Part shown: one piece after another, positions 9,038 to 20,881 of the stretch
Layout: each line of letters starts with the position of its first letter
How positions within the stretch are numbered: position 1 is the first letter of the stretch
Assembly: GCA_030407315.1 (NCBI GenBank)
Contig: JALQPE010000348.1
Location: 62,001 to 126,000 of the forward strand
Length of the DNA stretch: 64,000 nt
Source of the DNA: Asparagopsis taxiformis
Lineage: Eukaryota > Rhodophyta > Florideophyceae > Bonnemaisoniales > Bonnemaisoniaceae
Direction of reading: 5' to 3'
Notes under the pieces: model-generated
Databases searched by the model: none
The model's input: only the letters and a program-made list of their open reading frames with translations
What the model was told of the DNA's origin: nothing
Position numbers and translations under genes: made by a program

Positions 9038-11184
9038 CATGTAACTTTGGATTAAATTTCCTCTTGTTCTTCTTTAGAGCGCGCATTCTGTATTTACCTC
9101 CTACGTAAGCGCTTCGAAATCTACTAAACAAACTATGTATACCATAGACATATCTTAATCTGTGCACGACTGCTATTGCGCTTACATACGTGCACGTACA
9201 CTCCAACCGTCTTTCCCTTTCCGTTTAGCTGCTTTGTTTGGCGTTTCAGCTGTGCAAGCTACAGAACTGTACAGCTGAACGTTTGCGGCACCTGTGTGTA
9301 CACGTCTATGAAACTATAGCTTGAATAGACATTTGAGGGGTCGCTATAGCGACACCTAGTGCCTATTTTGACGGCGGTCTGGTACTTTCCGCATGTGTAC
9401 ACATTCTTGACGGACTTCAATTGCATACTATGAGTACGCTACACGAAGGAGTGCCAGCCGTTACACTTCGTGCTAGATGAAGTTCAGAACCTCGTGAACG
9501 TGCCACTGCCTGCGGCTGGGCCCATCGGCTTGGCTGACAGGAGCCATTCAGTTGATTTCCCTTGCCCAGCTTCACCATTTCTCCTTTCTTATAAAATAAG
9601 TGCAGTTGTTGTACACCCATTGGTAGGATGAATCTTACCTATAGATGCTCTGCAGGTTCAATTGAACTTGCACCAAATCAGAACAGTCAAACCAACATTA
9701 GGAAATGAAGATGAAGCTATAGTCAAATCTATACATGCATATGGTATACTCCATACAAGTTGAATATTACTTCTGTTATCACTAGAAATCTTCTACGGCA
9801 TTGCATTGTTCAGGTATCATCATATACTGCATACCGCAAACGTACCCGTGCAGTTTGAATACGGACTTGTAGTGATGTATATCAACCTCCGAACATGGTA
9901 GCCATCCTCCAAACTCTATTCTACCAACAGAAAAGCTTCATTCATTGGCGGTCAGTGTACAGTGTACCTTGTCACACAACGGAGCACCTCGAGGTGCTCG
10001 TGCGATGTTATACGATCGTATAACATCAATGATGTGTACGACTCATTGAACAGTGAACAGCCCCGTATTGTGCTCAGCCTATGATAGTAATGTGACAGCT
10101 GTACCCGTTTGAAATATCATTTCTTTCCCTATCATACGTGTCCTCATAGCGCAACACTACTACACACTACATACTGACTGCATTATTCCCCTGTGATACA
10201 GGATGTTAAACACTGGTATTTAAAGCGGCAGTCTACCGCTGCTGGCAGACTCCCCATGTATCCAGCAGGTTTGCCCGCATCAAGTAATCAGTCGGAAATC
10301 CTTGTGGCATCTGTCTACATAGCCACTGACTTAAACACTGACAAGTCATCTCACTTTTTGCTATTCATAGTCACTACAACTGGAAACAATATTTAATGGT
10401 GTTTTCCATATGTATATGGACGTGAAACTTATCAGTCAGCGGCAGTTTCAAACTTCGATAGGTCGCATTTCAGCTCACTGCAGTGGAATTTAAGATATGA
10501 ATCAATATGCTCAGGAACACTCAGCACTGCAGTGTCGAACACTGCCTGGAATGCATTTCTTTGTGACATAGTGCAACAATAGCAGCTGTCGGCGTGCGTG
10601 TAGTTTCAGCTAGTGCACAGTATCTTCCAAATCAGAATCGTAAATTTCTCCCTAGCTAAAACTACTAATCACCATACATGTAGTACAATGATCTGAAGTC
10701 AGCCTGCCTCACCCAAAATCCTCGCAAGGGAACTAGTACAGCCAACAGCCCACAAGCAGCCAGCTAGCTGATGAATTGGTGCCCGCCAATAGCGACGGCC
10801 ATTGGGACACGAGCAAATGGTACAAGCACAGCCGCGCAAGCTTGCCTCAAGGTTGCCGAGTGCAACTGCATGTCATGTGCAATTCTTGAAATTTGATTTA
10901 AAATACACACTGACCAGTGTAACCACAAAGGCAGAACACAGCATAACCGACAGGAACTCATTGCAGCTGTTTCAATAATAGTTTTTCACCGTAGCAATGC
11001 TGTAAACTATTCAAGGAACAACGCTAATTTTACAATATCAGGAACCACGCACACGTGGCAGCATTTCTTTCTACAGTGCTACGCACTGTAGTCTAGGCGC
11101 CGTTTACGCTACCATTTTCCCATATCCAGCAAATTCTGTTCTAGTTTTCTTATTCTGTTTTATTACTGAACCGTGTTAATCAAC
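9038..11184. other. Gene-free spacer with perfect palindromes
   Basis: No gene is visible over 2.1 kb. Three perfect palindromes stand out: GTCGCTATAGCGAC near 9341-9354, GAGCACCTCGAGGTGCTC at 9982-9999, and a 24-bp palindrome at 10004-10027 centred on CGATCG. Only four bases separate the last two. Confidence 0.55.
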
Positions 11185-12345
11185 CACAACAGTCAGATTC
11201 AAAAGCAACGCTTACCACGAGAGATATCCTAGAAACTTCCTTACTTACCTCTCATCCATCCTACACAAAATACAAACCATGATCCAAAAACCTTGCAATG
11301 AATAATCAAAGTCAGCAGTCCATATCTTCGCAAAACACATACTGGCGCTCAATGAAACTTACCTTCCGTCATCAACATTCCTGCATCTACACAACATCAG
11401 AATCAACCACAACAGTCAGACTCAAAGCCAACCTTCCCTCGCAGCATACTTTCAGAACTGGCACACTTACCTTCGCTCCACACAATACACACCATGACTC
11501 AATAGGCTTCTAATGAATGAATATTGGATCAACAGCAACAGTCAGACTCAAAACCAACCTTCCCTCGCTGCTTACTTTCAAAACTCGCACACTTACCTTC
11601 GCTCCACACAATACACACCATGACTCAATAGGCTTCCAATGAAAAATATCGCATCAACCGAAATAGTCAGACTCAAAACCAACCTTCCCTCGCTGCTTAC
11701 TTTCAAAACTCGCACACTTACCTTACCCGTTCCATCTTGCACACAATAAAAACCATAAGTCGCGTAATCGTGTAGCCAAGAAAAGTAGTCAGCATTCCGC
11801 ATCTTCGCACAACCGGTCTGGGCGCCCAATGTGACTTACCTTTCGTCATCACTATTCCTCCATCACCTACGCAACATCGGAATCAATCGCAACAGTCAGA
11901 TTGAAAACCAACGTTTCCCTCGCTACATACCCTGAGAACTCGCAAGTGTACCTCTCATCCATCCTACACACAATACAAACCATGATCCAAAAACCTTGCA
12001 ATGAATAATAATCATAGTCAGCAGTCCATATCTTCGCAAAGCACATCTTGGCACTCAATGAAACTTACCTTCCGTCATCAACATTCCTGCATCATCTATA
12101 CAAGATCAGAATCAACCACAACAGTCAGACTCAAAACCAACCTTCCCTCACAGCATACTTTCAAAACTTCACGTACCTCTCTTCCATCCTCCGCTCAATA
12201 CACACCATGAGTCAACAGGCTTCCAATGAAAAATATCGCATCAACGGAAATAGTCAGACTCAAAACCCACGCTTCCCTCAATGCATACCCTCAAGATTCG
12301 CGCACGTACCTTCGTCCATCCACTACACTAAACAAAGCAAAGGCG
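11185..12345. repeat. Higher-order tandem repeat array, about 120-bp and 240-bp units
   Basis: A short unit contains CAGACTCAAAACCAACCTTC, CTCGCACACTTACCTTC and ACACACCATGACTCAATAGG. A longer unit adds CAGCAGTCCATATCTTCGC and TGAAACTTACCTTCCGTCAT. Six or more core units occur with growing divergence to the edges. Nearly every unit holds ACTTACC on the + strand, meaning GGTAAGT (a splice-donor consensus) on the minus strand at the same phase. Confidence 0.75.
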
Positions 12346-12482
12346 GTCAAAGAATATCAGTCGGTGATGAGGGCGGAGTGGAGCCTGCGGCGTCGACCGG
12401 ACAGCTTTCAGCGTCCGCTTCAGTCTTGCTGTGCATACTCGAAATCATCGCCGGAAGTGAGATTGAGTATGGCCAAAGCCAT
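12346..12482 (+). other. Flank of the original Copia insertion, open frame up to the LTR
   Basis: A frame reading LRRRPDSFQRPLQSCC and then SSPEVRLSMAKA is open to GCCAT at 12478-12482. Removing the retroelement and joining to the reverse complement of 1322 onward keeps that frame open (AMVSESPNNEIRIENN). This suggests an interrupted coding exon, but the identity is unknown. Confidence 0.35.
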
Positions 12483-12970
12483 TGTTGAAGCACTGGAATT
12501 GGCCCTGAGGGGCTCAATTACGTGAGAAAACTTTGACCCTCGATTTCTCCCAGAAGGAGTGCTCTATGCGCTCCGAAACCTATCTCATCGTGTTCAGTGT
12601 GCCCGAATTAGTCGGGTAGCAACTTCTCCGAAGCTTCTACGACCTTTCTTCATGGAGATAATAGCGTCTGAAGTTTCAATTTGTTTGTCATTGTTTCAAT
12701 TAGTAATTAGAAATGCCAGGATGGGTTGCCATCATGGCAGAGGGAAAATGTTATGATAAGTGTACACGTGTGGGTGATATGATTGAGAAGCCCACGTGTA
12801 CCAGATTGGCAGCGGGTGTTTGCTAGGACAGACTGTCAGTGACAGTCTGTCTGGAGCAGCCATGAACAGGCTGTCCTTAGCACCGCCGACGCACCTCGGC
12901 GAGAATACAAATGATGTAGTGAGCTCGCAGATTCAATAAACGCTCGGTAAGCGACCAATTCGTTTCAACA
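12483..12970 (+). repeat. 5'LTR of Copia copy 3
   Basis: 488 bp, TGTTGAAGC...TTTCAACA, with AATAAA at 12935-12940. About six differences by eye from the copy 1 3'LTR, its probable original partner. Confidence 0.92.
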
Positions 12971-12984
12971 GGTTATGGGCCCAG
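12971..12984 (+). promoter_or_regulatory. Half-tRNA-iMet primer-binding site, copy 3
   Basis: GGTTATGGGCCCAG lies directly after the 5'LTR, identical to the site in copies 1 and 2. Confidence 0.75.
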
Positions 12985-13376
12985 TGCGCTCGCTCGGGTC
13001 GTTTCTTATTCTCTAGCGCTTCGGTAAGTGCGTCGTTTGCGTCGGCGTTTTCTTACCTATTTCGTCTCGTTCTCTCTTCTCTTCGTCTACTCGCTTTTCT
13101 TCCGTTCTGCGCCTTCCCGCGCTTCCGCGGTCTTGCTGAGCGTCTCCTCCACGCTCCCCCGACGATCCCCGCGCACCTCTGTCGCCGCCGCGCATCCCCG
13201 CCGCGCACCTCTGTCGCCGCTCCGCGCCGACACTGTGTCATCCTGTCACTGACACTGACATCCTGTCATCCACACTGTGTCACACTGACGCTTTGTCATC
13301 TTGCCATCCGTCTCTCGGTCATCGTCATCAGGTGACATCATTCTTTTATCTGGGGTTCTCGTGCGAAGGAAAAGTT

Positions 13377-13456
13377 TGGCCAGCGTCGCTGCTGGGACTC
13401 GAACCAAGGATCTATACATCGCCGTGGACCGTCCAACCGACTCGGCTACCGGGCCA
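13377..13456 (-). other. Antisense tRNA-like block, copy 3
   Basis: The same A-box and B-box pair as at 6695-6774, on the strand opposite to the element. Confidence 0.42.
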
Positions 13457-13635
13457 TTCAAGGCCCAATTACTGGAATCGACCTTTGCTTTTATATTGGC
13501 TAGTCTATACCTTTCTCAACTCGGTCCTGCTCTTGTAAGACAGTGACCTTGTCCTGATCGGTATAGCGTTATAGCCTTTACATATCACCGAATAAACTCA
13601 TCGAACGTTTGGTTTTATTGTCAACTGTTTCCACA

Positions 13636-14152
13636 AGTAAGTTTATACCTTTCACCTTTCGGTCTATTTCAAGGTTTAGACCTTAGTATTGATCGGTATA
13701 ACTTCTAACACTCTTGTTCTCTTCTCTCTGCAGTGTCCAGCAGTGACGAAGACCGCGTAGAACCGCGCACCGACGAGCAGCCTCCCAGGCTTCGTCGCGA
13801 GGGGGAGTATCTTCAAGACCGGGTCTTCCGCAAAGCCTACAGCATCGCCGAAAGGAGGGATAACAAGAAGAAGTACGCCGCTCACAAGAAGGCAAACCGC
13901 TCGAGGTGCCATCACTGCAACGTCTTTCTCAACTTCGCCGAGTCTAGAGTCGCACACTTCAGCGGCTCTAGACATAAGAAGACTATCGAACGCCTCAAGG
14001 AAGGTGGTCTCAAGGTCTGCAAGCCCTGCGGTGTCATCGTTCGCACCCAGAGCGAGTTCGACAACCACCTCCGCGGTAGTCGCCACCGTGCCATCGAGAA
14101 GACCCTCAAAGCCGCTAAAGCCTCTAAGGCTTCCTCGTCCTCCGATAAGTAG
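13636..14152 (+). CDS. Two-finger U1/matrin-type zinc-finger protein of Copia copy 3
   Basis: 139 aa. Exon 1 would end with A at 13636, the intron is 13637-13733, and exon 2 begins TGTCCAGC, restoring ATG. Both C-x2-C-x12-H-x5-H fingers are intact. It differs from copy 1 by Lys for Arg in the Ser-rich tail. This is the clearest place to read the split start, since the element is on the + strand. The donor is CAA|GTAAGT, and the acceptor tract TTCTCTTCTCTCTGCAG ends at 13733. A second donor-like GTAAGA lies near 13537 after CTGCTCTT, so the leader may be alternatively spliced. Confidence 0.72.
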
Positions 14153-14335
14153 GACTCCCCTTCTCTAGACACACTAGAAATCTAGCTGATTTCTCTTTGA
14201 TAAACCTTGTTTCTTGTTCTCCACTCATCTAGCTCTCAGCTAAAAGTCTTTATCCTATAGATCCCAGCTTGGTCCTAGACGACTATCGGTTGTCCACTTG
14301 GGAAGGTTCGAACAGATAAGACATAATACAGAGCC

Positions 14336-14419
14336 ATGGAGAGCAATTCATCCGGCATTCGCATTGAAAAGCTGGACTACTCCAACTTCCACTCATGGAA
14401 GCAAAAGATGGAGCTCATC
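14336..14419 (+). pseudogene. gag: Truncated gag start, copy 3
   Basis: ATG at 14336 opens MESNSSGIRIEKLDYSNF, and homology to gag stops after KMELI at 14419, where a new sequence begins. Only 28 codons remain. Confidence 0.8.
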
Positions 14420-14585
14420 CACCAGCAGTGCTCACCGAAGCCGTCCCAATATGCACAGCCGCACCGTCCACGTCCGCAAACAAATTGACATCGACGCCGC
14501 GCTTGAGTCCGCGCGAATCCGCTGACGCGCTTACTTGATCGCCGCAAACCGTTGAAAACAAACTGCTGAAATGCGTATCCGCCAT
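14415..14585 (-). CDS. Short ORF, possible 5' exon cut off by retroelement rearrangement
   Basis: From the ATG at 14585 a 56-codon frame (MADTHFSSLFSTVCGD...) runs to the junction with the gag fragment and stops just inside it. A GTAAGC donor-like sequence follows VCGDQ. No family is recognised. It may be the first exon of a host gene broken by the rearrangement, or chance. Confidence 0.2.
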   Translation of the reverse strand: MADTHFSSLFSTVCGDQVSASADSRGLKRGVDVNLFADVDGAAVHIGTASVSTAGG

Positions 14586-14934
14586 GGTTGTTGAGTTGGA
14601 AAGGAAAAGAGATGGTTGACGTTGACGTATTGGAGTGATGTGGATGGTAGGTTTCACGTTAAGTTGAAGAATGGTCGTGAACGCCAATCGCTGGAAATAA
14701 TGACACAATACAACTGAAATTTCGTTAGGTACAGACCTATCGTGACCGCTGGAATGCAAAAGAGGCAATCGAGATGTGAGTGTCCGTTCGGAACGGGCCC
14801 GAGTCGGGCTCTCGAAACCTGACGAGGTGGCGTGAAGCAGGCAGTTTCCTTGACGTGTAATGTGTTAAAATTACAGCTCTCAAGCTAGGCGGCTTTTGGG
14901 GCGGCTGCGAGCACCCCTTTATCCGGGGGACACA
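14586..14934. other. Spacer between gag fragment and R1 repeat
   Basis: No gene is recognised. The stretch leads into the R1 repeat at about 14935. Confidence 0.4.
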
Positions 14935-15104
14935 CTGATTTGAATTAAAATTTGGGCTATTCTCAAAAACATGCACATGTGAACATGTTTTTGAGATGGG
15001 GGTGTGCCATATGGCACAATCGACCCGCTGAAATCGATGTTTTTTGCAATATTTTTTCTGCCCGAAATTCTAGAATTTCTGGGCTGGCCAGCAATGCAAT
15101 AGCT
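14935..15104 (+). repeat. R1 repeat, copy a (hairpin plus palindrome)
   Basis: Contains TCTCAAAAACATG ... CATGTTTTTGAGA (hairpin) and GTGCCATATGGCAC (15003-15016, perfect palindrome), then GAATTTCTGGGCTGGCCAGCAATGC. Other copies are at 21370-21500, about 41546-41760 and about 42042-42250. In those the palindrome reads GTGCCGTACGGCAC. Confidence 0.75.
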
Positions 15105-15111
15105 ATCTACT

Positions 15112-15436
15112 AATCTGGTACACGTGGGCTTCTCAATCATATCACCCACACGTGTACACTTATCATAACATTTTCCCGCTGCCATGATGGCAACCCATCC
15201 TGGCATTTCTAATTACTAATTGAAACAATGACAAACAAATTGAAACTTCAGACGCTATTATCTCCATGAAGAAAGGTCGTAGAAGCTTCGGAGAAGTTGC
15301 TACCCGACTAATTCGGGCAAACTGAACACGATGAGATAGGTTTCGGAGCGCCTAGAGCACTCCTTCTAGGAGAAATCGAGGGTTAAAGTTTTCTCACGTA
15401 ATTGAGCCCCCCAGGGCCAATTCCAGTGCTTCAACA
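15112..15436 (-). repeat. Truncated 3'LTR of Copia copy 2
   Basis: Homology begins at AATCTGGTACACG. The portion kept carries the same private variants as the copy 1 3'LTR (GCGCCTAG, TCTAGGAG). Confidence 0.88.
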
Positions 15437-17710
15437 CTCCCCCTCTTTGACCTTCTCGATTAATGATTTGGTAGTTACCCCCATAAGTTCACGAAGCTTG
15501 ACGAACTGAATCCTTTGCGGAGGCTTAGTGAGGACATCCGCTACCATATCGGATGTTGGACAGTAGTCGATATCGAACATCCCTTCGAGGAGGCAATCCC
15601 AGACAAAGTGGTACCGAATGTCGATATGCTTTGTGCGGGTTCCAGAAGCATCGTTCCTAGCCATTTTGATAGATCCTTGATTATCCACATTGATGAGGAT
15701 AGGATCTGCAGGATTTGTACTGCTGCTGAAACCAATGATGTTTCTCAGCCAGATTGCCTCCTTCACTGCTGCACTGAGAGCCATGTATTCGGCTTCTGAG
15801 GAAGACTGGGATACACAGCCTTGCTTACGAGACTTCCAGCTCACCGCTCCTCCAGCCATCTTGAAGACATAGCCACTGGTCGACTTCCGGTTGATAGTAT
15901 AACCGCCCCAGTCCGAGTCGCTGTACCCGACTGGTGCAAGTGTTGCTGTAGCTCTGTACATCACGCCAAAGTCCCGTGTACCAGCGATGTAGCGCAGGAC
16001 ACGTTTAACGGCTACCCAGAGAGCTTTTGTCGGGGCCTCAACGAACTGTGCAAGTCTCCCAACAGCAAATGCGATGTCAGGGCGAGTTCCCACCGCTAGG
16101 TACATCAGGCTGCCAATTGCTCTGCGATAGAGCGTAGAGTCGATGGGCTCAGTTTCGGTATCCGCGACGGAGATCTGAGCTTGCATTGGCGTAACAACGG
16201 GACTTGCGTTTTCCATTCCAAACCGTTCCAATACCTTTTCAGCGTAGCGAGACTGATTCAAGTGTAGCAGTCCTTTGGAGGTGTTGCGCGCAATCTCCAG
16301 GCCAAGACATACCCGAGCTCTACCACAATCCTTCATCTCGAAACGCTTACTGAATTCTGCTTTCAGCTCATCCAACATATCTCTACTGCTTGAAGCAAGA
16401 AGAATATCGTCGACGTATAGTGCAATGATGATCATAGAGTCGTCACAATACCTGACATAGAAACATGGATCGTACGGAGAGCTCTGGAAGTCGAGCTGTG
16501 AAATGAGAAAGTCATCGATCTTAGCATGCCACTGCCTCGGAGCTTGTTTGAGTCCGTATAGAGCCTTTTGCAGTTTGCAGACATGGTCTGGATGCTTCGA
16601 GTCGACGAATCCCTCCGGCTGCTCCATGAATATGTCCTGCTCGAGATCTCCGTAGAGAAAGGCTGTTTTGACGTCCATTTGATCGCAGTGCAAATCGTGG
16701 TGGACAGTGAGCGCAAAGAACATGCGAAGAGTACAGAACTGGACAACGGGGGCATAAGTCTCGGAGTAGTCGATGCCGTACTTCTGCTGGAATCCTCGAG
16801 TTACGAGTCGAGCTTTGTGTTTGATCGAGTGCTCACCAGTTTCACTCACAACATCTTTGCGTTTGAAGACCCACTTCGAAGTGAGGAGGTTGAGAGCTTC
16901 ACTGCAGGGGACCAGAATCCAGGTGCCATTTGCTTCGAGGGAATCCATCTCGGACTGAATGGCCTCAATCCAGAGATCTTTCTCCTCCCCCTTGGTCACC
17001 TCAGTGAAGGTAAGAAGATGTTCCGGAGTGGTATCAGCAGTAGTGGAGACAAGGGCAGTTGTTTTCCACCACTCACCCGGAGGTTTACGAGATCGAGAAG
17101 ATTTACGCGGAGCGTTAAGGAGAGACTCATCAGTAGATGCTGAGGGAGTTGGTGGAGGAGATTGAGGTTGTGGAGCGTTGGTGTCAGAGTCAGAGTCCGA
17201 ATGGGATGAAGGAGGAGTATCCTGTTTGGTAGAGAGACCAGACTTGCTGTCTCCATCCCATGGCTCAGTATTGGACTCAGCAGCAGCATCAACGCTGTTG
17301 TAGTCTGTATCAGAAGATGGCAAACGCTTCTTTTGCAGCTCGTCGAACACTACGTCTCGCGACACAACGACCTTTTCATTTGCTGTGTCCCATAGTTTGT
17401 AGGCTTTCTGGGAGCTTGCGTATCCAAGCATAATTGCTTCCTTTGCCCGCAAATCAAGGGTCTGAAGAAGTTTATCAGGCGTTTTGTACCAGCATCTACT
17501 TCCGAACGTTGGCATATGAGCAATACTCGGTTTCCTACCATACCAGATCTCATACGGAGTATTTCCAGTTGGCAGGGAGCGGCTGGTGACACGGTTACGA
17601 ATGTATGCAGCACAGGAGAGTGCTTCTGCCCAGAACTCGGATGGGGTGCTGCTGTGATGGAGCATGGCACGAATTTGATCTTTGAGGGTTCTGTTCATTC
17701 TCTCTGCCAC
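15431..17710 (-). pseudogene. pol: Copia copy 2 pol 3' part (integrase end, RT, RNase H)
   Basis: A 759-codon frame equal to that of copy 1 except Ser for Ala in the RNase H block (VSQSSSEAEYM). The codon difference is on the + strand near 15811. The RT YVDD and RNase H motifs are intact, but the frame has no proper start because of the upstream integrase deletion. Confidence 0.9.
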
Positions 17711-17849
17711 ACCATTCTGTTGCGGAGTGTATGCACAGGTGGTCTGACGTTTGATTCCTTTGCTGTCGAGGAAGGAGGTAAAGTAGTTTGAGAAGAACTC
17801 TCCCCCTCCATCCGAGCGTAGTTGGCGGAGTTTACAACCAGTTTGCGTT

Positions 17850-19160
17850 TCAGCAAAATCTCTGGAAGGAGTCGAAGCAATCGGACTTACGGTGGAGCGG
17901 GTATACCGTTAGCCATCGGGACTTGTCATCGATAAACGTCACAAAGTATCGAGCTCCCCCTTTCGAGAGTACTTCCATCGGCCCTGCCAGATCTGTGTGA
18001 ACCAACTCGAGTAGCTCAGATGCTCTCGTTTCGGAGAGCTTTGGAATAGCTGCTCGGGGCATTTTGCCGGTTATGCATCCTTCACATGGGGCACCTGCAT
18101 CTGATTTCTGAGATTTGATTCGGAGGCCCTTCACGGCAGATAGCTGCTCCATGCGTGAGATACCGGATTTGTTGACATGCCCGAGCCGCTCGTGCCAGAG
18201 CTGTAGCGAGGCCACACAGGCTGTTTGCTGCACATGATCTTTTGGGGCCTTTGACGAGAAGAGATCAATGGCATAGAGTCCCTTGCTTCTCCGTCCAGTG
18301 GCTATCGGTTTGTTGTTCTGAGCCAGGATGACTGTATTATTATTGAACTGCACCGATATGCCTCGAGTAGTGAGGGTGCTGACGGAGATGAGAGAAAATA
18401 CAAAAGAGGGAACGTGGAGGACGTCACGAAGTACGCACTGTTTTATTTCCCCATATAGAGAGATCATTAAACGAACATCACCACGGCCGACTGCCATTGA
18501 GGTAGACTTATCTCCCAGAGTTACAGAGAACGGTGTTATTTCCTTATAGGAAACAAACATGGAGCGATCGAAGGTCATGTGAGAGGTGGCAGCAGAGTCT
18601 ATGTACCAAGTTGATGTATGAAGAGATCCAGGAGTAGTTGACATGAGGCAAACATACTCTTTCTCTTCATCATTATGGAAAGTAGACGCGGAAACAGAGT
18701 TTGATGGAGGATTGCCTTCTGAATCGGTGAGAGTAACCATAGCAGAAGGTTTAGACCGTGCAGGCCGAGAGCGGGATGGACGGCCATACTTTTGCCAGCA
18801 ATACGGTTCAGTGTGGTTGGTACGACCGCAATGAGTGCATTTCTTTCGGTTACTGCCGGGCTGTTTCCCAGACCTAGATAATAATGCAGCCGAGTCAGAA
18901 GAAGAGCTTCCAGGTTTCAGAATAGAAGCTCTACTTTCCTCCTGAAGAAGGAGGCTTCGGACTTTGTCGAAGGTGAATGTAGGGTCCTCATCACCTATAG
19001 CATCAAGAGCAGTAATGAGTGTCTGGAAGGAAGGAGGAAGACCATTGAGGACAGCCATAGCCATTTCCTTGTCGTCGATGATCACGCCCATAGAGCTGAG
19101 GACCGAGGCCATCTGTCGAACACGATTAATGTAGACGAGCATCTGTTCACCGGGCTTCAT
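17850..19160 (-). pseudogene. gag-pol: Copia copy 2 gag C-terminal part, protease, integrase N-terminal part
   Basis: A 436-aa frame identical in translation to that of copy 1, including the premature end after FDSFQRFC. CCHC knuckle, D-S-A protease and pre-integrase zinc motif are all present. Confidence 0.88.
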
Positions 19161-19198
19161 AGTGGCAGTATAGAAATCACGCCTTGCAGCTAGTTTGT

Positions 19199-19441
19199 TT
19201 AGGAGACGTTCTTGAGCATCTCATCAGACAACGTGATCCCGATGGTCATCCGAGCAGACTTATCTTTGCGAAGCCACTTGGACAGTGCTTCCTGGTCTGC
19301 AGGGCGTGGAGGACGTAGGTCAGGATCGATCATTTCGTCCACCTCGCGGTGGCCGAGGATGAGCTCCATCTTTTGCTTCCATGAGTGGAAGTTGGAGTAG
19401 TCCAGCTTTTCAATGCGAATGCCGGATGAATTGCTCTCCAT
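19199..19441 (-). pseudogene. gag: Copia copy 2 gag N-terminus
   Basis: 80 codons from the ATG at 19441, cut by the same roughly 64-nt deletion as copy 1. Confidence 0.85.
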
Positions 19442-19624
19442 GGCTCTGTATTATGTCTTATCTGTTCGACCCTTCCCAAGTGGACAACCGATAGTCGTCT
19501 AGGACCAAGCTGGGATCTATAGGATAAAGACTTTTAGCTAAGAGCTAGATGAGTGGAGAACAAGAAACAAGGTTTATCAAAGAGAAATCAGCTAGATTTC
19601 TATTGTGTCTAGAGAAGAGGAGTA

Positions 19625-20141
19625 CTACTTATCGGAGGAGGAGGAAGCCCTAGAGGCTTTAGCGGCTTTGAGAGTCTTCTCGATGGCACGGTGGCGACTA
19701 CCGCGGAGGTGGTTGTCGAACTCGCTCTGGGTGCGAACGATGACACCGCAGGGCTTGCAGACCTTGAGACCACCTTCCTTGAGGCGTTCGATAGTCTTCT
19801 TATGTCTAGAGCCGCTGAAGTGTGCGACTCTAGACTCGGCGAAGTTGAGAAAGACGTTGCAGTGATGGCACCTCGAGCGGTTTGCCTTCTTGTGAGCGGC
19901 GTACTTCTTCTTGTTATCCCTCCTTTCGGCGATGCTGTAGGCTTTGCGGAAGACCCGGTCTTGAAGATACTCCCCCTCGCGACGAAGCCTGGGAGGCTGC
20001 TCGTCGGTGCGCGGTTCTACGCGGTCTTCGTCACTGCTGGACACTGCAGAGAGAAGAGAACAAGAGTGTTAGAAGTTATACCGATCAATACTAAGGTCTA
20101 AACCTTGAAATAGACCGAAAGGTGAAAGGTATAAACTTACT
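19625..20141 (-). CDS. Zinc-finger protein of Copia copy 2, ATG split by intron
   Basis: The 139-aa protein is identical to copy 1. Exon 1 ends at 20141 (minus strand), the intron is 20044-20140, and exon 2 runs from 20043 to 19625. Both U1-type fingers are intact. It is complete although gag and pol around it are broken. Confidence 0.72.
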
Positions 20142-20320
20142 TGTGGAAACAGTTGACAATAAAACCAAACGTTCGATGAGTTTATTCGGTGATATGTAAA
20201 GGCTATAACGCTATACCGATCAGGACAAGGTCACTGTCTTACAAGAGCAGGACCGAGTTGAGAAAGGTATAGACTAGCCAATATAAAAGCAAAGGTCGAT
20301 TCCAGTAATTGGGCCTTGAA

Positions 20321-20400
20321 TGGCCCGGTAGCCGAGTCGGTTGGACGGTCCACGGCGATGTATAGATCCTTGGTTCGAGTCCCAGCAGCGACGCTGGCCA
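20321..20400 (+). other. Antisense tRNA-like block, copy 2
   Basis: Same A and B boxes as copy 1 at the equivalent position. Confidence 0.42.
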
Positions 20401-20529
20401 AACTTTTCCTTCGCACGAGAACCCCAGATAAAAGAATGATGTCACCTGATGACGATGACCGAGAGACGGATGGCAAGATGACAAAGCGTCAGTGTGACAC
20501 AGTGTGGATGACAGGATGTCAGTGTCAGT

Positions 20530-20867
20530 GACAGGATGACACAGTGTCGGCGCGGAGCGGCGACAGAGGTGCGGCGCGGCGACAGAGGTGCGGCGCGGCG
20601 ACAGAGGTGCGGCGCGGCGACAGAGGTTGCCGGGTGGCCACAGAGGTGGCGCGGTGGCCACAGAGGTGGTGCGGCGATGGCCGCAAGAGCGTGGAGAACA
20701 CTCTACGCAAGAGCGCGGACGCGCGGGAAGGCGCAGCACGGCAGAAAGGCGAGTAAACGAAAACAAGACAGAACGAGTTGAAAACAAGACGAAAGAGGTA
20801 AGAGAACGCCGACGCAAACGACGCACTTACCGAAGTGCGAGAGATATTGAAACGACCTACGAGCGCG
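20530..20867 (-). other. Rearranged GC-rich leader of copy 2
   Basis: On the + strand, GGTGCGGCGCGGCGACAGA is repeated several times, followed by GGTGGCCACAGAGGTGGC repeats absent from copies 1 and 3. Identity with copy 1 ends here. Confidence 0.6.
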
Positions 20868-20881
20868 CTGGGCCCATAACC
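20868..20881 (-). promoter_or_regulatory. Half-tRNA-iMet primer-binding site, copy 2
   Basis: CTGGGCCCATAACC on the + strand, touching the 5'LTR. Confidence 0.75.

Larger units (their letters stand above)
12483..14419 (+). mobile_element. Copia copy 3, 5' fragment in opposite orientation
   Basis: Complete 5'LTR, primer site, leader, antisense tRNA-like block, intron and zinc-finger gene, then the first 84 bases of gag. It stops abruptly at 14419 against unrelated DNA. Its outer flank GCCAT matches, in element orientation, the outer flank of the copy 1 3'LTR. This fragment and the 3' half of copy 1 were therefore probably the two ends of one insertion. Confidence 0.88.

Noticed and set aside
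11185..12345. CRISPR-like array
   Set aside because: Units are 120-240 bp, diverged and without unique spacers, and the context is eukaryotic.
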